A stretch of 64,000 nucleotides of DNA from Endotrypanum monterogeii (taxonomy: Eukaryota > Euglenozoa > Kinetoplastea > Trypanosomatida > Trypanosomatidae). This document shows positions 48,636-59,029 of the stretch, piece by piece (within the stretch, counting starts at the first letter, position 1; the number at the start of each line of letters is the position of its first letter). The stretch spans positions 958,755-1,022,754 of the forward strand of contig CM007319.1 in assembly GCA_000333855.2 (NCBI GenBank), read 5' to 3'. Below the pieces are notes generated by a model that ran no database searches, was not told the DNA's origin, and saw nothing but the letters and a program-made list of their open reading frames with translations. The translations under genes and the position numbers were made by a program.

Positions 48636-49514
48636 CAGAGAAAAAAAGGGGGCCAAGGAACTCCAAAAAACACGTGGGCTTATACGTTGCCAGAGGTAGA
48701 GATAGAAGTCGATAATGGTGCGCATGTCACATTTAGTCGATGCACCAAAGGCAGTGGGAAGATAGAAAAAGACGATTGGAAAAACAAGCAATATGAAAAA
48801 CGGAAACACATTATCGGAGAGGATGGATACATATGCAAAGCATCCGATGAGGGAAATGGTCTAGAAACAAGCCGGAAACACCTCGGATGTCATTCGCTAG
48901 AATTCGGTCTTTTTTTTCTCCCCGGGGTCTTAGCCTTGAGAGATGCGTAGATATGTAAAGTATGTGCGAGAGCGATTGCGTAGTCATTCGCTTATTTTTG
49001 TTAGGCGTCTCTGGGTTCTTCGATCTCGTTGGAAAAAAAAAAGGGTTGCGCGAGGTTATCCAACCATAAAATGGCAACGACCAGTTTCTTTTATAGGAAC
49101 AGATTGAAGGAGGTTACAGAAACGACTGAGTCGACCGGGGGGCACAATTGTTCTGATCATTCGTGAGTGTAAAAAAAAAAAAAAAGGTTGTCAATAGACT
49201 TACAGACACAACTCGCGCATATACTACAAGCACCAAGTGAGTCGTGCATCTGATCCTCTGAACTACCTTCAGAGAGTTTTTGTCGCCTCTTGCCATTTTG
49301 TGTGTGTTTGTGTGTGTGTGTATGAGTGTGTGGAGAGAAAACGAAGAAAAAATAGGCTTTGTTAAAGCACATGGTACACACGCTGTTGAGTAGGCCAATG
49401 CTCACCGGTAGCAACGGTCACCATCTGTGCGCACCCAATCTATGGCATACCTGTAGGCTTCTTCGGAATCTATTAGATATTCGACACATGCATCTATACT
49501 GCGAATGAGAAAAT

Positions 49515-51551
49515 CTATGCTACAAGCTGAGGTTGTGAATACATGGTGTGTCCAGGTACATTCAAAATCGATGGTGCTGGAGGAACAGCACCACTCGAGT
49601 TCAGGTCTGCTGCGAGCTCAGCTCTCACCTGACGAAGTCCATCCTTCAGTGCATCTATCAAATTAGCGGCTCGAATCAGCTCTTCTGACTTCGTCATATT
49701 TTCCTCTCTGTACTTGTGCAGCAGCTGTTGGGTATGGAAAAATTCCGCAGAGAGCTTCGCCGCCTGTGGTCGAGGCAGTCCTCCACATGCCACACATCCA
49801 CCCGGCAACGCATGGGCCGCTTGCATTGGCAAGAGGAAAGAACGCTGTGCGTCACGTACAGAGGTTGATTCTACGACCTCCAGGCGTTGTCGCAGTCGTC
49901 GCGCCTCATCAGCAGTATCTGCTAATTGACGCTGAAGTGACAAATTCCAATCACGTAAGTGTGCCGCTATGTCCTCTAGGTGCGCTGTTCGCTGGGCGTA
50001 CAGACGCTCCTCTTCATTACGAGCGAGAGAAAGCTGGCGAGCTTCGTGAGTGTGTTGTAGAATCTCCTGTGAGAGTCGTGCTATCCGCACATCGCGCTCT
50101 TGCAACGATTGACTATAAAAGGTGCGGACATCTTCCTCTCGCTTGACCAGCGCATCTTCCGTTCGCTTGACAGCGTTTTCATTATTTCGTAGGAACTGCT
50201 CTATTCGAGCGTTTTGTTCTACCGTCTTCTGCTCCAGCCGCCTTTTGAGCTCGCTATTCTCGGAGATGAGCTCCTCTCGCTCCTTAGTATACTGCGCTCG
50301 CTCCTCCGATCGCTGCTGCCCTACTTTGCGGAGCTGTTGCTCCAACTGTTCCACACTGGGCTGCGGTGATGCTCTAGAAGAACCAGCGGGGGCATTCATA
50401 TTTTCTCGGGTATTGGTGTTTGAGCCCTTATCTAGAATCTTTCCGATCAGTTGACAATGTTCTTCGGCTTTCACGCGACGCTCACGCTCTTGCATAAGCT
50501 GGCGCTGGAGCTCGTGCACAGTGTAACCTGCCTCCACTGCGGAAGTGTATTCATCCTGCTTCCAACTAGAAGCAAAGTTGAGTAAGGCGTCTACCTTCTG
50601 CAGCGACTGCGTGTATCCCTCCTGCACGATAGCGCCATCGCCCTTCTTGTTTCCGCGACCACCACCACCACCACCACCACCTCCTCCATAATCGTCACCC
50701 ACAACAGCAAGCGTCTTCAAGTTCGGCACTGGCTGACGAGGTGCGGAAATAAAATGATTTGCTGCCTTATTGGAGTTGGGGTGTCGCGCATGTACAGGGG
50801 TGCAACACACCTGCTGATGACGGGAGTGATCTATCCCCCCCTTTGCACCACGCCGGGGGCCCGGGCTCTCCTCCTTCCTGCTCGTCATGTGGCGAAGAGC
50901 AAGTCGTGCGGCCGTTTCGTTTGAGAAAAGGGCAACCATGCCTTCTGTGGGGTTGGGTGCAGTGGAGTTATTCAGGCAACCGGACGGGGCTGGGTTGTCA
51001 TGACTACTGTTTTTCATTCCTTCGTCCTCCGGGGAAAAGATATCCAGGCAAACCAGCGGGCTGTTCCGAACTTCATTCACAAACTGTACATATGGTGTGG
51101 TGCCAAAAATCTGCTCGAAAAGCGAGTGCCACCGGTGAAGAAACGTTCGGTTTTCTAGGCTGCAGAGAGCACGACAGAGCACACCATATGCCTCACGATA
51201 TGAAAACGTCAAGGACACGTTGGCGACGACGTAATAATGCCTCAGAGAATCTTGATGGGGTTCATCGGGGTGCACATCATCAATAATAAAATAGAAAATA
51301 CACCCGCCCTCTTCCGCCGTCACAAGTTTGCCAAGCTCCATTGAATGTCTCGCCCCCTCACCTGCTAAATATGTAACGGTAGCCGTAGAAAAGCTGTGGG
51401 TTGCACGTAAAAGGAGAGAAGAGTTGATGCGGACTCCCAATTCACTGCTCACCGAAGCGCCAAAGAGTGTTTTGCTTGCAGGGACGCCGACTTTGAGCGT
51501 AAGGAGAGTGCTGTTTACGAAAGAGTGCACATTCAGTGAGGAGGTCAACAC
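49515..51551 (-). CDS. coiled-coil protein with N-terminal globular domain, start unclear
   Basis: An open frame of 678 codons. Codons 1-180 have the alternating hydrophobic pattern of a beta-rich globular domain; a linker with a Gly10 run follows; then about 260 codons of strong coiled coil (for example KREELISENSELKRRLEQ and ERDVRIARLSQEIL) and a short disordered tail. A globular head plus coiled coil is the plan of SAS-6, CCDC61 and XRCC4 relatives, found in basal-body proteins, but I cannot show membership. The frame is open upstream to about 51573 but has no ATG before residue 71 (51341), although residues 1-70 look coding. Either the true start is 51341 (an acceptor-like tract lies just before it), or an error has removed the start. 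Confidence 0.7.
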   Translation of the reverse strand: MLTSSLNVHSFVNSTLLTLKVGVPASKTLFGASVSSELGVRINSSLLLRATHSFSTATVTYLAGEGARHSMELGKLVTAEEGGCIFYFIIDDVHPDEPHQDSLRHYYVVANVSLTFSYREAYGVLCRALCSLENRTFLHRWHSLFEQIFGTTPYVQFVNEVRNSPLVCLDIFSPEDEGMKNSSHDNPAPSGCLNNSTAPNPTEGMVALFSNETAARLALRHMTSRKEESPGPRRGAKGGIDHSRHQQVCCTPVHARHPNSNKAANHFISAPRQPVPNLKTLAVVGDDYGGGGGGGGGGRGNKKGDGAIVQEGYTQSLQKVDALLNFASSWKQDEYTSAVEAGYTVHELQRQLMQERERRVKAEEHCQLIGKILDKGSNTNTRENMNAPAGSSRASPQPSVEQLEQQLRKVGQQRSEERAQYTKEREELISENSELKRRLEQKTVEQNARIEQFLRNNENAVKRTEDALVKREEDVRTFYSQSLQERDVRIARLSQEILQHTHEARQLSLARNEEERLYAQRTAHLEDIAAHLRDWNLSLQRQLADTADEARRLRQRLEVVESTSVRDAQRSFLLPMQAAHALPGGCVACGGLPRPQAAKLSAEFFHTQQLLHKYREENMTKSEELIRAANLIDALKDGLRQVRAELAADLNSSGAVPPAPSILNVPGHTMYSQPQLVA

Positions 51552-52124
51552 TTGACTACATAGTACAAGATAGCTGCCCTATACAGGTATGGATGACATT
51601 CAATCGGGAAAAAAAAAGGAGGGGGAGACAGAAGTGATGAGTCATGCTGAAAGACACAAAAAGTTGAAGAGCCCTTTTTGTTGTTTTCCTCCACACTCGT
51701 CCGTTTTGCGGGCCATGTCGAGACGCTTCACACCTCACGGACACATGGGTGGAGTCCCCCCCCCCTACCTCCTGATAGAGGAAGGAGGGTTGGAGAAAGC
51801 GGGGGTGAGAAACGGGGTTCGACTCGGCACGCGGGATTAGGTGCATGCGCTCACCTACTCCCCTCTCTGTTTCCCACAATGATGGAAAGTGGTGCACGCA
51901 AAGATGCCCGCGGTGCCTCCAGACGAACATTTTTTTTCCCATGGAAAACACATTTTTTAATTTTTCTTCCCTTCCGCCTCCCCCGCCTTAAAGAGAGAGA
52001 ACACACTGCGCTTAATCCGTGACCACTGATAGAAAAAAAAAAGGTAAAATACAAGATGAGCGGGAACAACGGCACGAGGCCATTACGCCGATCCTGCCCA
52101 ACGCCCCCCCCCCCCCAAGGGAGG
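51552..52124. other. intergenic region
   Basis: A 573-bp spacer with a pyrimidine tract (minus strand) at about 51600-51635 and a C11 run near 52105. No gene seen. Confidence 0.6.
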
Positions 52125-54065
52125 CTATAAGTTGGACACCGGCGCATGAGCTGTGCACGCAGCGGGAAGCGTAGGATTTGGTTTCTCGTCTGGGGGCCTA
52201 AGCGTCGCTATGGTGGACCCGTAGCGTTTCGCTTCCAGCGCCTGGAGCTCTTTCGTGAGTTCGGTGTTCTGCGGGGCAGGGTTATCGGAGAGGGGATTTA
52301 CCGAGCCAGCCGTTGCATAGTTGAGTAGTCGGATACCAAGTTGACGCCCACCACTGCGCTCGTAGTACGCCTCGCGACTTCCGAGGAAGGCCCAAGGCGT
52401 TGGCTGAAGAGACGTGTCCACAATATCGGGGAAGTAAGGTATTGTATATGCCTTCACGAGAAACGCAAGTGGCTTGTCTGCCTCGTATCGACCTTTACCT
52501 GCGGACCTGCGAGCGCCGACGTTGGGTCGGCGAAAGCACATGTCGGCCCGCGGGGCGACGTACTGGGCCTGGTAGAGATACGGGTTCTCGGGATCTTCTG
52601 GGCAACGCATAATGTTGGCCTTTGGGTGTTTTGTAGGGATGACGTGGTGGGGCCAACGCAGCGGATTCCGCCACGGGCTTGTTGCTTCAACGTACTGCAG
52701 GAGCTGACGATTGCGCAGCGTCTTCAGAACACGCTCATACGCCAACTGCGTCACAGGGTCCTTTGATACGACAGGAATACGAGCACCAGACGACGATCGA
52801 TTCGCCACGTCATTTTTCTGAGGAACCAACTCGGTCGGTGATGTCTCGATCTCACCGGGAAATGTCGTGTCGGCGATCGAACTGTCTACCACCCCCTTAC
52901 GGGGTGTGGCAGCGTCATTGGCGGCTGCCAAGTGTGCCGGTGCCATCTCGCCAGAGTCGACTCCCTTCCCAGTATCCTTTATTGCTGAGCAGCAGTCACC
53001 GGCGTCACGGATGGCGGTGTCAGCGACGTCCTTAACCGCCGCGTCGTCATCGAAGCACTCCTCCTGTTTCAATTCTTTTTTCCACTCTTCCAAATCATCA
53101 TCAACCTGGGATGGTGCGATAGCCAGGGGTCGAATCGCTCCCAGCTCTTTCTGCGAAAACAGCCGAGCCGACAGCCTCTGCGCCTCTGTCAATGTCAGTC
53201 GCTCTGTCGGTAATGTGTGAACGCTGTTCATCACCATGTCGTACCTCAGGGTATCCACGCCGCCCATGTGAAAGGCGCTCGTGGCTATGACGGGATGGTG
53301 GATGTCATTGTATAAGAGCTCCTTTCGCACATCCTCCATACGCATAGTTCGAAGAGCGCGGTCATTTATCTGATCGGCCTTGGTGAGGACAATGGTGAAG
53401 TTAGGCACCTCCCGCGCTAGAAAGCGGAGGAGGTCTATATCCTGGATGTAAAGTCCGTGTTTGTAGTGGACATCCAGGCAGTAGTACAGCATCTTAAGAC
53501 TGGGCTGACACCGAGCGAAGTTGCGCAAGAGGACAGCGTGCTGCAGAACCGCCGACCAGGGCACCGAGGTCCCGCCAAACCCAGGCAGGTCAACCACATT
53601 AAAAACACTGCCCACGTTAAAAAAGTTCATCGCGTCTCGGCGAAGATGCTGGTTCGAGCGTCCCACCTCGCGCGCCGAGCGGAAAAGAGAGCGTAGCAAG
53701 GAAGTCTTGCCGCACTTTTCCCGGCCAGCAAGAGCGAAGAGTGGCGTCGCAGGATTGCCGTCTGGGACGAAGCCAACGTTCATGGCACTCGCCATGTGCC
53801 GATGACCTTTGGAGAAAACCTGATCTGCTAGTTGCGCTATGATCAAATCGCGACTGCAGGTAACTTCTTTTATAGAGCGCTGCACCTCGGCCTCCTTGCT
53901 CGCAATGTTGCGACGCCGTTGAAGTGCACGCTCTCGCAAACGACGTTTGGTCTGTTGTCGAACTGCCTCTTTAGGCTGGTGCATGTAGCGACTGCCAGCA
54001 CTGTGCGTTGCCACTGATGCTGTCAGAGCGGCAGTGCAAAGCCTCAAGAGAGAGCACGAATACAT
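52125..54065 (-). CDS. EngB/YihA-type GTPase, probably mitochondrial, with long C-terminal extension
   Basis: A 646-residue protein. The first 30 residues (SCSLLRLCTAALTASVATHS) look like a mitochondrial presequence, followed by a very basic helix. The GTPase domain has G1 GREKCGKTS at 114-122, G3 DLPGFG at 159-164, G4 TKAD at 228-231 and G5 TSAF at 262-265, the set typical of EngB, which helps build the large ribosomal subunit. NFFNV before G3 also matches EngB. The switch I threonine of EngB (GRTQ) is missing: the stretch reads HLRRDAMNFF. The C-terminal 350 residues form an extension with a low-complexity stretch and a WPHHVIPTKHPKANIM block. I infer a mitoribosome assembly role. The start at 54065 is the first likely ATG; pyrimidine-rich sequence continues into the frame, so a later start is possible. 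Confidence 0.85.
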   Translation of the reverse strand: MYSCSLLRLCTAALTASVATHSAGSRYMHQPKEAVRQQTKRRLRERALQRRRNIASKEAEVQRSIKEVTCSRDLIIAQLADQVFSKGHRHMASAMNVGFVPDGNPATPLFALAGREKCGKTSLLRSLFRSAREVGRSNQHLRRDAMNFFNVGSVFNVVDLPGFGGTSVPWSAVLQHAVLLRNFARCQPSLKMLYYCLDVHYKHGLYIQDIDLLRFLAREVPNFTIVLTKADQINDRALRTMRMEDVRKELLYNDIHHPVIATSAFHMGGVDTLRYDMVMNSVHTLPTERLTLTEAQRLSARLFSQKELGAIRPLAIAPSQVDDDLEEWKKELKQEECFDDDAAVKDVADTAIRDAGDCCSAIKDTGKGVDSGEMAPAHLAAANDAATPRKGVVDSSIADTTFPGEIETSPTELVPQKNDVANRSSSGARIPVVSKDPVTQLAYERVLKTLRNRQLLQYVEATSPWRNPLRWPHHVIPTKHPKANIMRCPEDPENPYLYQAQYVAPRADMCFRRPNVGARRSAGKGRYEADKPLAFLVKAYTIPYFPDIVDTSLQPTPWAFLGSREAYYERSGGRQLGIRLLNYATAGSVNPLSDNPAPQNTELTKELQALEAKRYGSTIATLRPPDEKPNPTLPAACTAHAPVSNL

Positions 54066-55141
54066 GACGCAAAAAAGCACCGTGGTGGGCGTGTGTGTAT
54101 GGAGAGGAATGACAAGAATCCAGGAGGTATAAGCGTCCGTTTTTTTGTTATTGGAAAGCTTCGACAACAATTTCTTTTTTTTTGTGTGTGTGTGTGGGGG
54201 GGGACCATCACCTCAGTGGTCTGCGATGGGAACAAACGTAAAGCATGAGTAGGACACGTACAGAGGATGGAAAGGAAAGAAGTGTATGAAGTGGGAAGGT
54301 CAGGGTAGCACGCACAGCGGCACGTAGGAGTGGCACACATAACTGTGTACGACTCAGCGACAGTCCCCTACGAGATATCCTCCGTCACGTTGGCATTTCT
54401 TGCCGTCTTGGGGTGATGGCTGACCCGAGATGAGAAGTGGGGGGAAAGAGGCCACCAAAAGTGCCCTTTCAGCGCTCAGACAGTCGGCCGATATTGTGAG
54501 GATCTCGCACCACACCCTCTCTCGTGGGGTTGCACACGTACATCAAGATGACTCTTGCAGATCACTTCTTCTTGACATAACAAGGCTTGCTTGCAAGTAG
54601 TAGGACGCAGTTGTCTTGCACTGTGAAATTTGTGTGTAGGAGAGCGAGAGCATCACATCCACACTTTCAGAAAATAACAACAAAAAAAGATGTCCAAATG
54701 TTTTTAGCCGCTCAGACGCTTTTGTATTATACACCGAGGTTGGTGAAGGAGGCCCCTTCCCCCCCCCCCCAAAAAAAAAGACCTGAGGAGACGGGAACAT
54801 TCAAATGGGGAAACAACATAGATATACATCAGCTTTGAAAGACAGGAGACCAACATCGCCCACATGCACGCACGCATTCTTTTACACGATGGATGGGGAA
54901 TGGGATTTGAAGGACAAAAGAGACTATCTCCGAGGTGGAAGGGCGGCACAAGAACGTCTGCGCCTGCTTTCATAAAGGGGAGGGAAGGGGGGAAGGAAAG
55001 GGATGGAAGAAGTCAAAGCTCCTATCTGCCTTGAATTTCAAGGCTTTTTTTTTGTTCTTGTTACGTGCAGAGAGAGCTCACTACTGCACTGTTGTCATCC
55101 CCGCTACATTACCACATCCTCACTATCTAAACCCCGTCGGT
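54066..55141. other. intergenic region
   Basis: A 1.1-kb spacer with a GT/CA tract and G8 run at about 54183-54203, a C12A9 run at 54759-54779 and a T9 run near 55045. No gene seen. Confidence 0.6.
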
Positions 55142-58100
55142 TTAAAGCGCACCAAGGCACACGTAGTGTTTGTCGTCCCAGCGGCGCAGTGCATTCGAGT
55201 AGCGTAAATGCAGAGGTTCTGTCCCGGAGGTCGGCCAAGGGTCGATCTGTGAGATCCACTTCAGTGCAGCTGGTACATTTCTTACGAAGTTGGCAAAAGC
55301 ACACCTACCCGTCATACGGGCCAGTTCGGTGCGGTTGCCATGAGATGACATCACCGGGGTGAAGCACGACTGCGAGGACCACAGATAGTAATCGAGGAGC
55401 ACCAAGAACGCATACTGCTCCGCCAGTTGCGTTGCACGTAAAACTGAGTGGGATGGCGACACCTGGGCCTGCATTGCTTCTTCCGCCTCCTGTACAGCGG
55501 AACGGATGCCGTTAATCAAGTTCAGCTGCGGAAAGGGTGAGCAATCCATGACCTGGGCAACGTGGTGTACAGCCATTTGCACTGCAGTGCACTGCAGACC
55601 CCCTCGTGGAACTGGACGGGATGGCAATGCCTTCTCTAGCACATCGTGAAAATCAGACAAAAACGCAACATGTGGGTCATTGCAGACGCGGCCTGGTTCC
55701 CCGAACGGAGACCTGCTGGCTGGCATCGTAGTGTTTCCGTGGCACCAGGCACCTATGTCTCGCGTGTCATGCAGCCGAAACACGAAAATCGTAGCAGCAA
55801 GTGCGTAAAAGGCCTGTGATGGCAAATCCATGGCCAGCACCAGGGATGTGTTTGCTTCGTGACGCAGTGATTCGGCGACGGAGTTGAGAAATGAGTCGAG
55901 GCGTTCGAGGGTGGTGATGCCCGCAGAAAACTGCAGTGAAGCGCGCGTGTGCTTGAATGTAATTCCTGTGAGAGAGGCGCTTACTTCCTTTGCAATTTCA
56001 TCCGCTGTGAAGCAGTGAAGCGCGTCATCCTGGAGTAACCAAGGCTTTAGCTGTCCAGATGCTGATGCTGAGCGCAGTCGTTGCGAGTCACTGCCACGAG
56101 TACTTTTTGCAGTGGCGTTGGTCAAAAGGCGCGATCTATGCCGCACCACGGTGACACTTGCCTCCTCCACTGCCTCGGTCACCTGCGCCGCTTCGTTGTC
56201 GTTTGCATCACGGCGAAACTGTGAAATACTCGCTTCGCTAGGGGCTCTCTCAGATGGATATGATGGAGAGTCTTCTTGCGGTAAGCACACCACCTCCCTT
56301 GTGAGAGTGGCCGATGGTGACAGTGCGGTGAAAATGTTGGTGGCCGCTCCGTCCTCGTGCTTCTGGACTTTGAAGTACACCAGCCCACTCTGGCTGCCAA
56401 GACTGTCGAGAAGGTGCCTTTTCAGTCCGACATCGGCGGCGTCAGCAAGGTGGCCCTGCATCCACTCCTCCATCGCCGAGTCTGCCGGCACGTCCGGGGG
56501 AGCCCTTGTTATTTGGTTCCCCGTTGGAGGGAACTCGGCAGGTACCCCGGAGGAAAACGGTGAAGTACCTGCATGAGCACGGGGCACGAAGGAGTCATAG
56601 GGTGGGACACCTTCAACTTTTTGCGTATCGAAGCGCGGAATCGCAGCCGCAGCAGCTTTGCCGAGGCATGAGCAAATGGGGAAGTTTGCTGTGCTCATCC
56701 AAACCACAGACGGGGCGCAGTCATCTGTGGCACCCTCACGCATTTTTTGCACTACCCCCTCTACGGCTTGCGTCCACTCCGTGTAAAGAAGCAGTGGCTC
56801 CACTGAAATATACAGTCCAGGAGCAAGGATCGAGACTCTTGGCGTTGCCGGCGGCTCGGCGAAATCTCTTTCTGTGAGCGAGGGCGACACAATCACCAAC
56901 ACTTCGTTTACAGCAAGCTGGTCTTGCACCACTTGAATCATTGAACGCTCCGCTGCGCTGAGATCAGCACTGCTGACGCGACGGCCAACTCTCCTGCTCT
57001 TGATTTCGCCCAGTGGCGAGCAGAGATCTGCATCGATACTTCTTCGCTGCATTGCCCGCAGAAGGAGAGAGCATTGGTGTGGGGTAGAGAACCACCCGAG
57101 CACTTTGGCGTGATACTGTCGCATGTAGGCGGAGAACGAGCCCGGCAAGTCGGCTACCTGACGTTGTCTCACTTCTGAGTAGGCCACGTGAAAAAGATTC
57201 AGGCACATAGATTTGATTCCGTCATAAGCGCGTCGCTGCAACACAGACATGCCAGGTGTATCGAGGAGTAGCTGCACACTATCGTGAAAGGACGTGCACT
57301 GCGCAAGGGTGAGATAGTCTTTCAGCCGCTGGAGCAGGTTCAAATGCAATCGCGGCTGCGTCGCTCTCCATGGGGGAAGCAGCAGCTCCTCTTGCACCCA
57401 GCCTTCCACCAGCTGCGGCCCGTTGTTGTTTATAATCCCAGACTGTAACACATCAGCCACACTTTGCTGACGCTGCACTGGCCGGTAGATCCAACAGCGG
57501 CGACTTTCTGGTGGCGGCGACGTGGCGTAGTCGCCCCAAAGGGACCCATATGAGTTCCCTTCGCTGTAAAGACGCTCGAGACACGCACGAAAAAGAGGCG
57601 GAAGCAGATTTTTGACATGTGGCCGGGCTGTACCAGAGACTCGCAGAGTTTTTTCTGCTGCTAACTGATCGACGGCTGCACCGGAAAGCCTGCTAGCCCC
57701 TTCTCGGGCCGACGTGTAGCGAGAGCGCGCACGGTAGCCGCGATACACGGACTGAATAAGTGTCGCCGCCGCATGCTCCAGGCGGCGCACAACGACGAGA
57801 AACATGCTATCCTCTGTCTGATGAACGGCATCGTAGGGAAGCACCCCACGCTTAGTAGACTTGGCAACTGCGCGCTTTTCTGCCACATTGCTTGAGGTCA
57901 TACTCTCGCTGAAAACAGGAGGCGAGCCATTCTCATTGCTACGCGTCTTTGTACTCATGAATGACGCCGACCTCACTGCTGAGCTCTTGACGCGCGATAA
58001 GCCTGTGGATGTGTCACGTTCGCGCTGCACCGTTGCCCAGTAGTCCAGTGCGTACGCGAAGGTATACTTTCGTTTCCGCTCCAGTTGGGTTGACCGGAAC

Positions 58101-59029
58101 GCATCCAAACTTGCTCTCTGCGCGGCTTCGTAGCGAGGACCATATGTGGCGAGCAGCCGTGAATAGGTCAAGTGAGAAGTATCCGATTTGTAGGACACAA
58201 AAAGAACCGATGGGAGAATGGGGCAGGAAGAGTCGCTTGCACTGTTTGCTTTACAGACATCTGTCGCCCGCACTGCGGTGTCAATCGCTCTTTCCAAAGC
58301 ATCGAAGATGGCGAGATAGTCCGACTGGATCGATGAAAGCAAAGTCAACTGCACCCCTTCCACGGCCTCGGTCGCTATCTTAGTAATAGTTGTATTGAAG
58401 TCACCTATTTTTTCTTTGCCGAGGACCTCCTGCAACACAGTTATCGACGGTGGCACGATCAGCTCGCCTGACCTCTCATGAACACTCTCGCACGCATATG
58501 GCACGCCCTCGTAGAAAAACACACCGGAAGTTGGGGCAGGGCACTCGACGAGAAGTACCAGTGGCACAGCCGGATTCATCAGGTGCAGCTCGCGCAAACT
58601 CGCCGCCACCTCATAGGATGACATAGCTTCTCGATACTCTACAGATGGAAAAACGGAGGGCGGTGCCGAGGATTTTGCAGATGGCGGCTTGCCTGCAGCA
58701 CGACGGAAATCGTCGGTGAGTGGACGTAGTTTATATTTGGTGCCATTATCTAACAGGAAAGAATGAGGAACCGACCACTGAGAGCAATTGAGAGGGCTGG
58801 CTTGCGTTTTCTCACTGAGCACACCACTCGATCCGGGCAGTTGATTTCTGGAAGCTTCTTCTTCATACAAGCGTCGCAGGGTCTGGGCCATAAAATGGAC
58901 GGGATCACGTGGCTTTTCTTGCAGGCAACTCTGCAGTGCAGGGCGCACTTTATCGCGGAGGCAGTGATCCATGTAGGTGGCAGCATCTTTGTGGTTTCCT
59001 GTTGAAGGCTGTATTGAGAAGAGAGGCAT
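55142..59029 (-). CDS. large Dpy-30/IQ-motif protein, possibly flagellar
   Basis: A 1295-residue protein. Residues about 18-55 (AATYMDHCLRDKVRPALQSC, then KPRDPVHFMAQTL) fit the Dpy-30/RII-alpha dimerisation motif, which docks proteins onto A-kinase-anchor-like helices and is common in axonemal complexes. An IQ calmodulin-binding motif (TLIQSVYRGYRARSRY) lies at about 422-437. The rest is helical and mixed sequence without a family I can name, ending in YVCLGAL. Dpy-30 plus IQ is a combination seen in radial-spoke and other flagellar proteins, so an axonemal role is likely but inferred. The start at 59029 is the first in-frame ATG and lies 4-7 nt after an acceptor at 59034/59037; 80 further codons upstream are excluded. 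Confidence 0.85.
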   Translation of the reverse strand: MPLFSIQPSTGNHKDAATYMDHCLRDKVRPALQSCLQEKPRDPVHFMAQTLRRLYEEEASRNQLPGSSGVLSEKTQASPLNCSQWSVPHSFLLDNGTKYKLRPLTDDFRRAAGKPPSAKSSAPPSVFPSVEYREAMSSYEVAASLRELHLMNPAVPLVLLVECPAPTSGVFFYEGVPYACESVHERSGELIVPPSITVLQEVLGKEKIGDFNTTITKIATEAVEGVQLTLLSSIQSDYLAIFDALERAIDTAVRATDVCKANSASDSSCPILPSVLFVSYKSDTSHLTYSRLLATYGPRYEAAQRASLDAFRSTQLERKRKYTFAYALDYWATVQRERDTSTGLSRVKSSAVRSASFMSTKTRSNENGSPPVFSESMTSSNVAEKRAVAKSTKRGVLPYDAVHQTEDSMFLVVVRRLEHAAATLIQSVYRGYRARSRYTSAREGASRLSGAAVDQLAAEKTLRVSGTARPHVKNLLPPLFRACLERLYSEGNSYGSLWGDYATSPPPESRRCWIYRPVQRQQSVADVLQSGIINNNGPQLVEGWVQEELLLPPWRATQPRLHLNLLQRLKDYLTLAQCTSFHDSVQLLLDTPGMSVLQRRAYDGIKSMCLNLFHVAYSEVRQRQVADLPGSFSAYMRQYHAKVLGWFSTPHQCSLLLRAMQRRSIDADLCSPLGEIKSRRVGRRVSSADLSAAERSMIQVVQDQLAVNEVLVIVSPSLTERDFAEPPATPRVSILAPGLYISVEPLLLYTEWTQAVEGVVQKMREGATDDCAPSVVWMSTANFPICSCLGKAAAAAIPRFDTQKVEGVPPYDSFVPRAHAGTSPFSSGVPAEFPPTGNQITRAPPDVPADSAMEEWMQGHLADAADVGLKRHLLDSLGSQSGLVYFKVQKHEDGAATNIFTALSPSATLTREVVCLPQEDSPSYPSERAPSEASISQFRRDANDNEAAQVTEAVEEASVTVVRHRSRLLTNATAKSTRGSDSQRLRSASASGQLKPWLLQDDALHCFTADEIAKEVSASLTGITFKHTRASLQFSAGITTLERLDSFLNSVAESLRHEANTSLVLAMDLPSQAFYALAATIFVFRLHDTRDIGAWCHGNTTMPASRSPFGEPGRVCNDPHVAFLSDFHDVLEKALPSRPVPRGGLQCTAVQMAVHHVAQVMDCSPFPQLNLINGIRSAVQEAEEAMQAQVSPSHSVLRATQLAEQYAFLVLLDYYLWSSQSCFTPVMSSHGNRTELARMTGRCAFANFVRNVPAALKWISQIDPWPTSGTEPLHLRYSNALRRWDDKHYVCLGAL

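Larger units (their letters stand above)
48483..49514. other. intergenic region
   Basis: A 1.0-kb spacer holding the galactokinase 5'UTR and splice acceptor, an A15 run near 49170 and a CA/GT-rich stretch at about 49299-49332. No gene seen. Confidence 0.6.
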
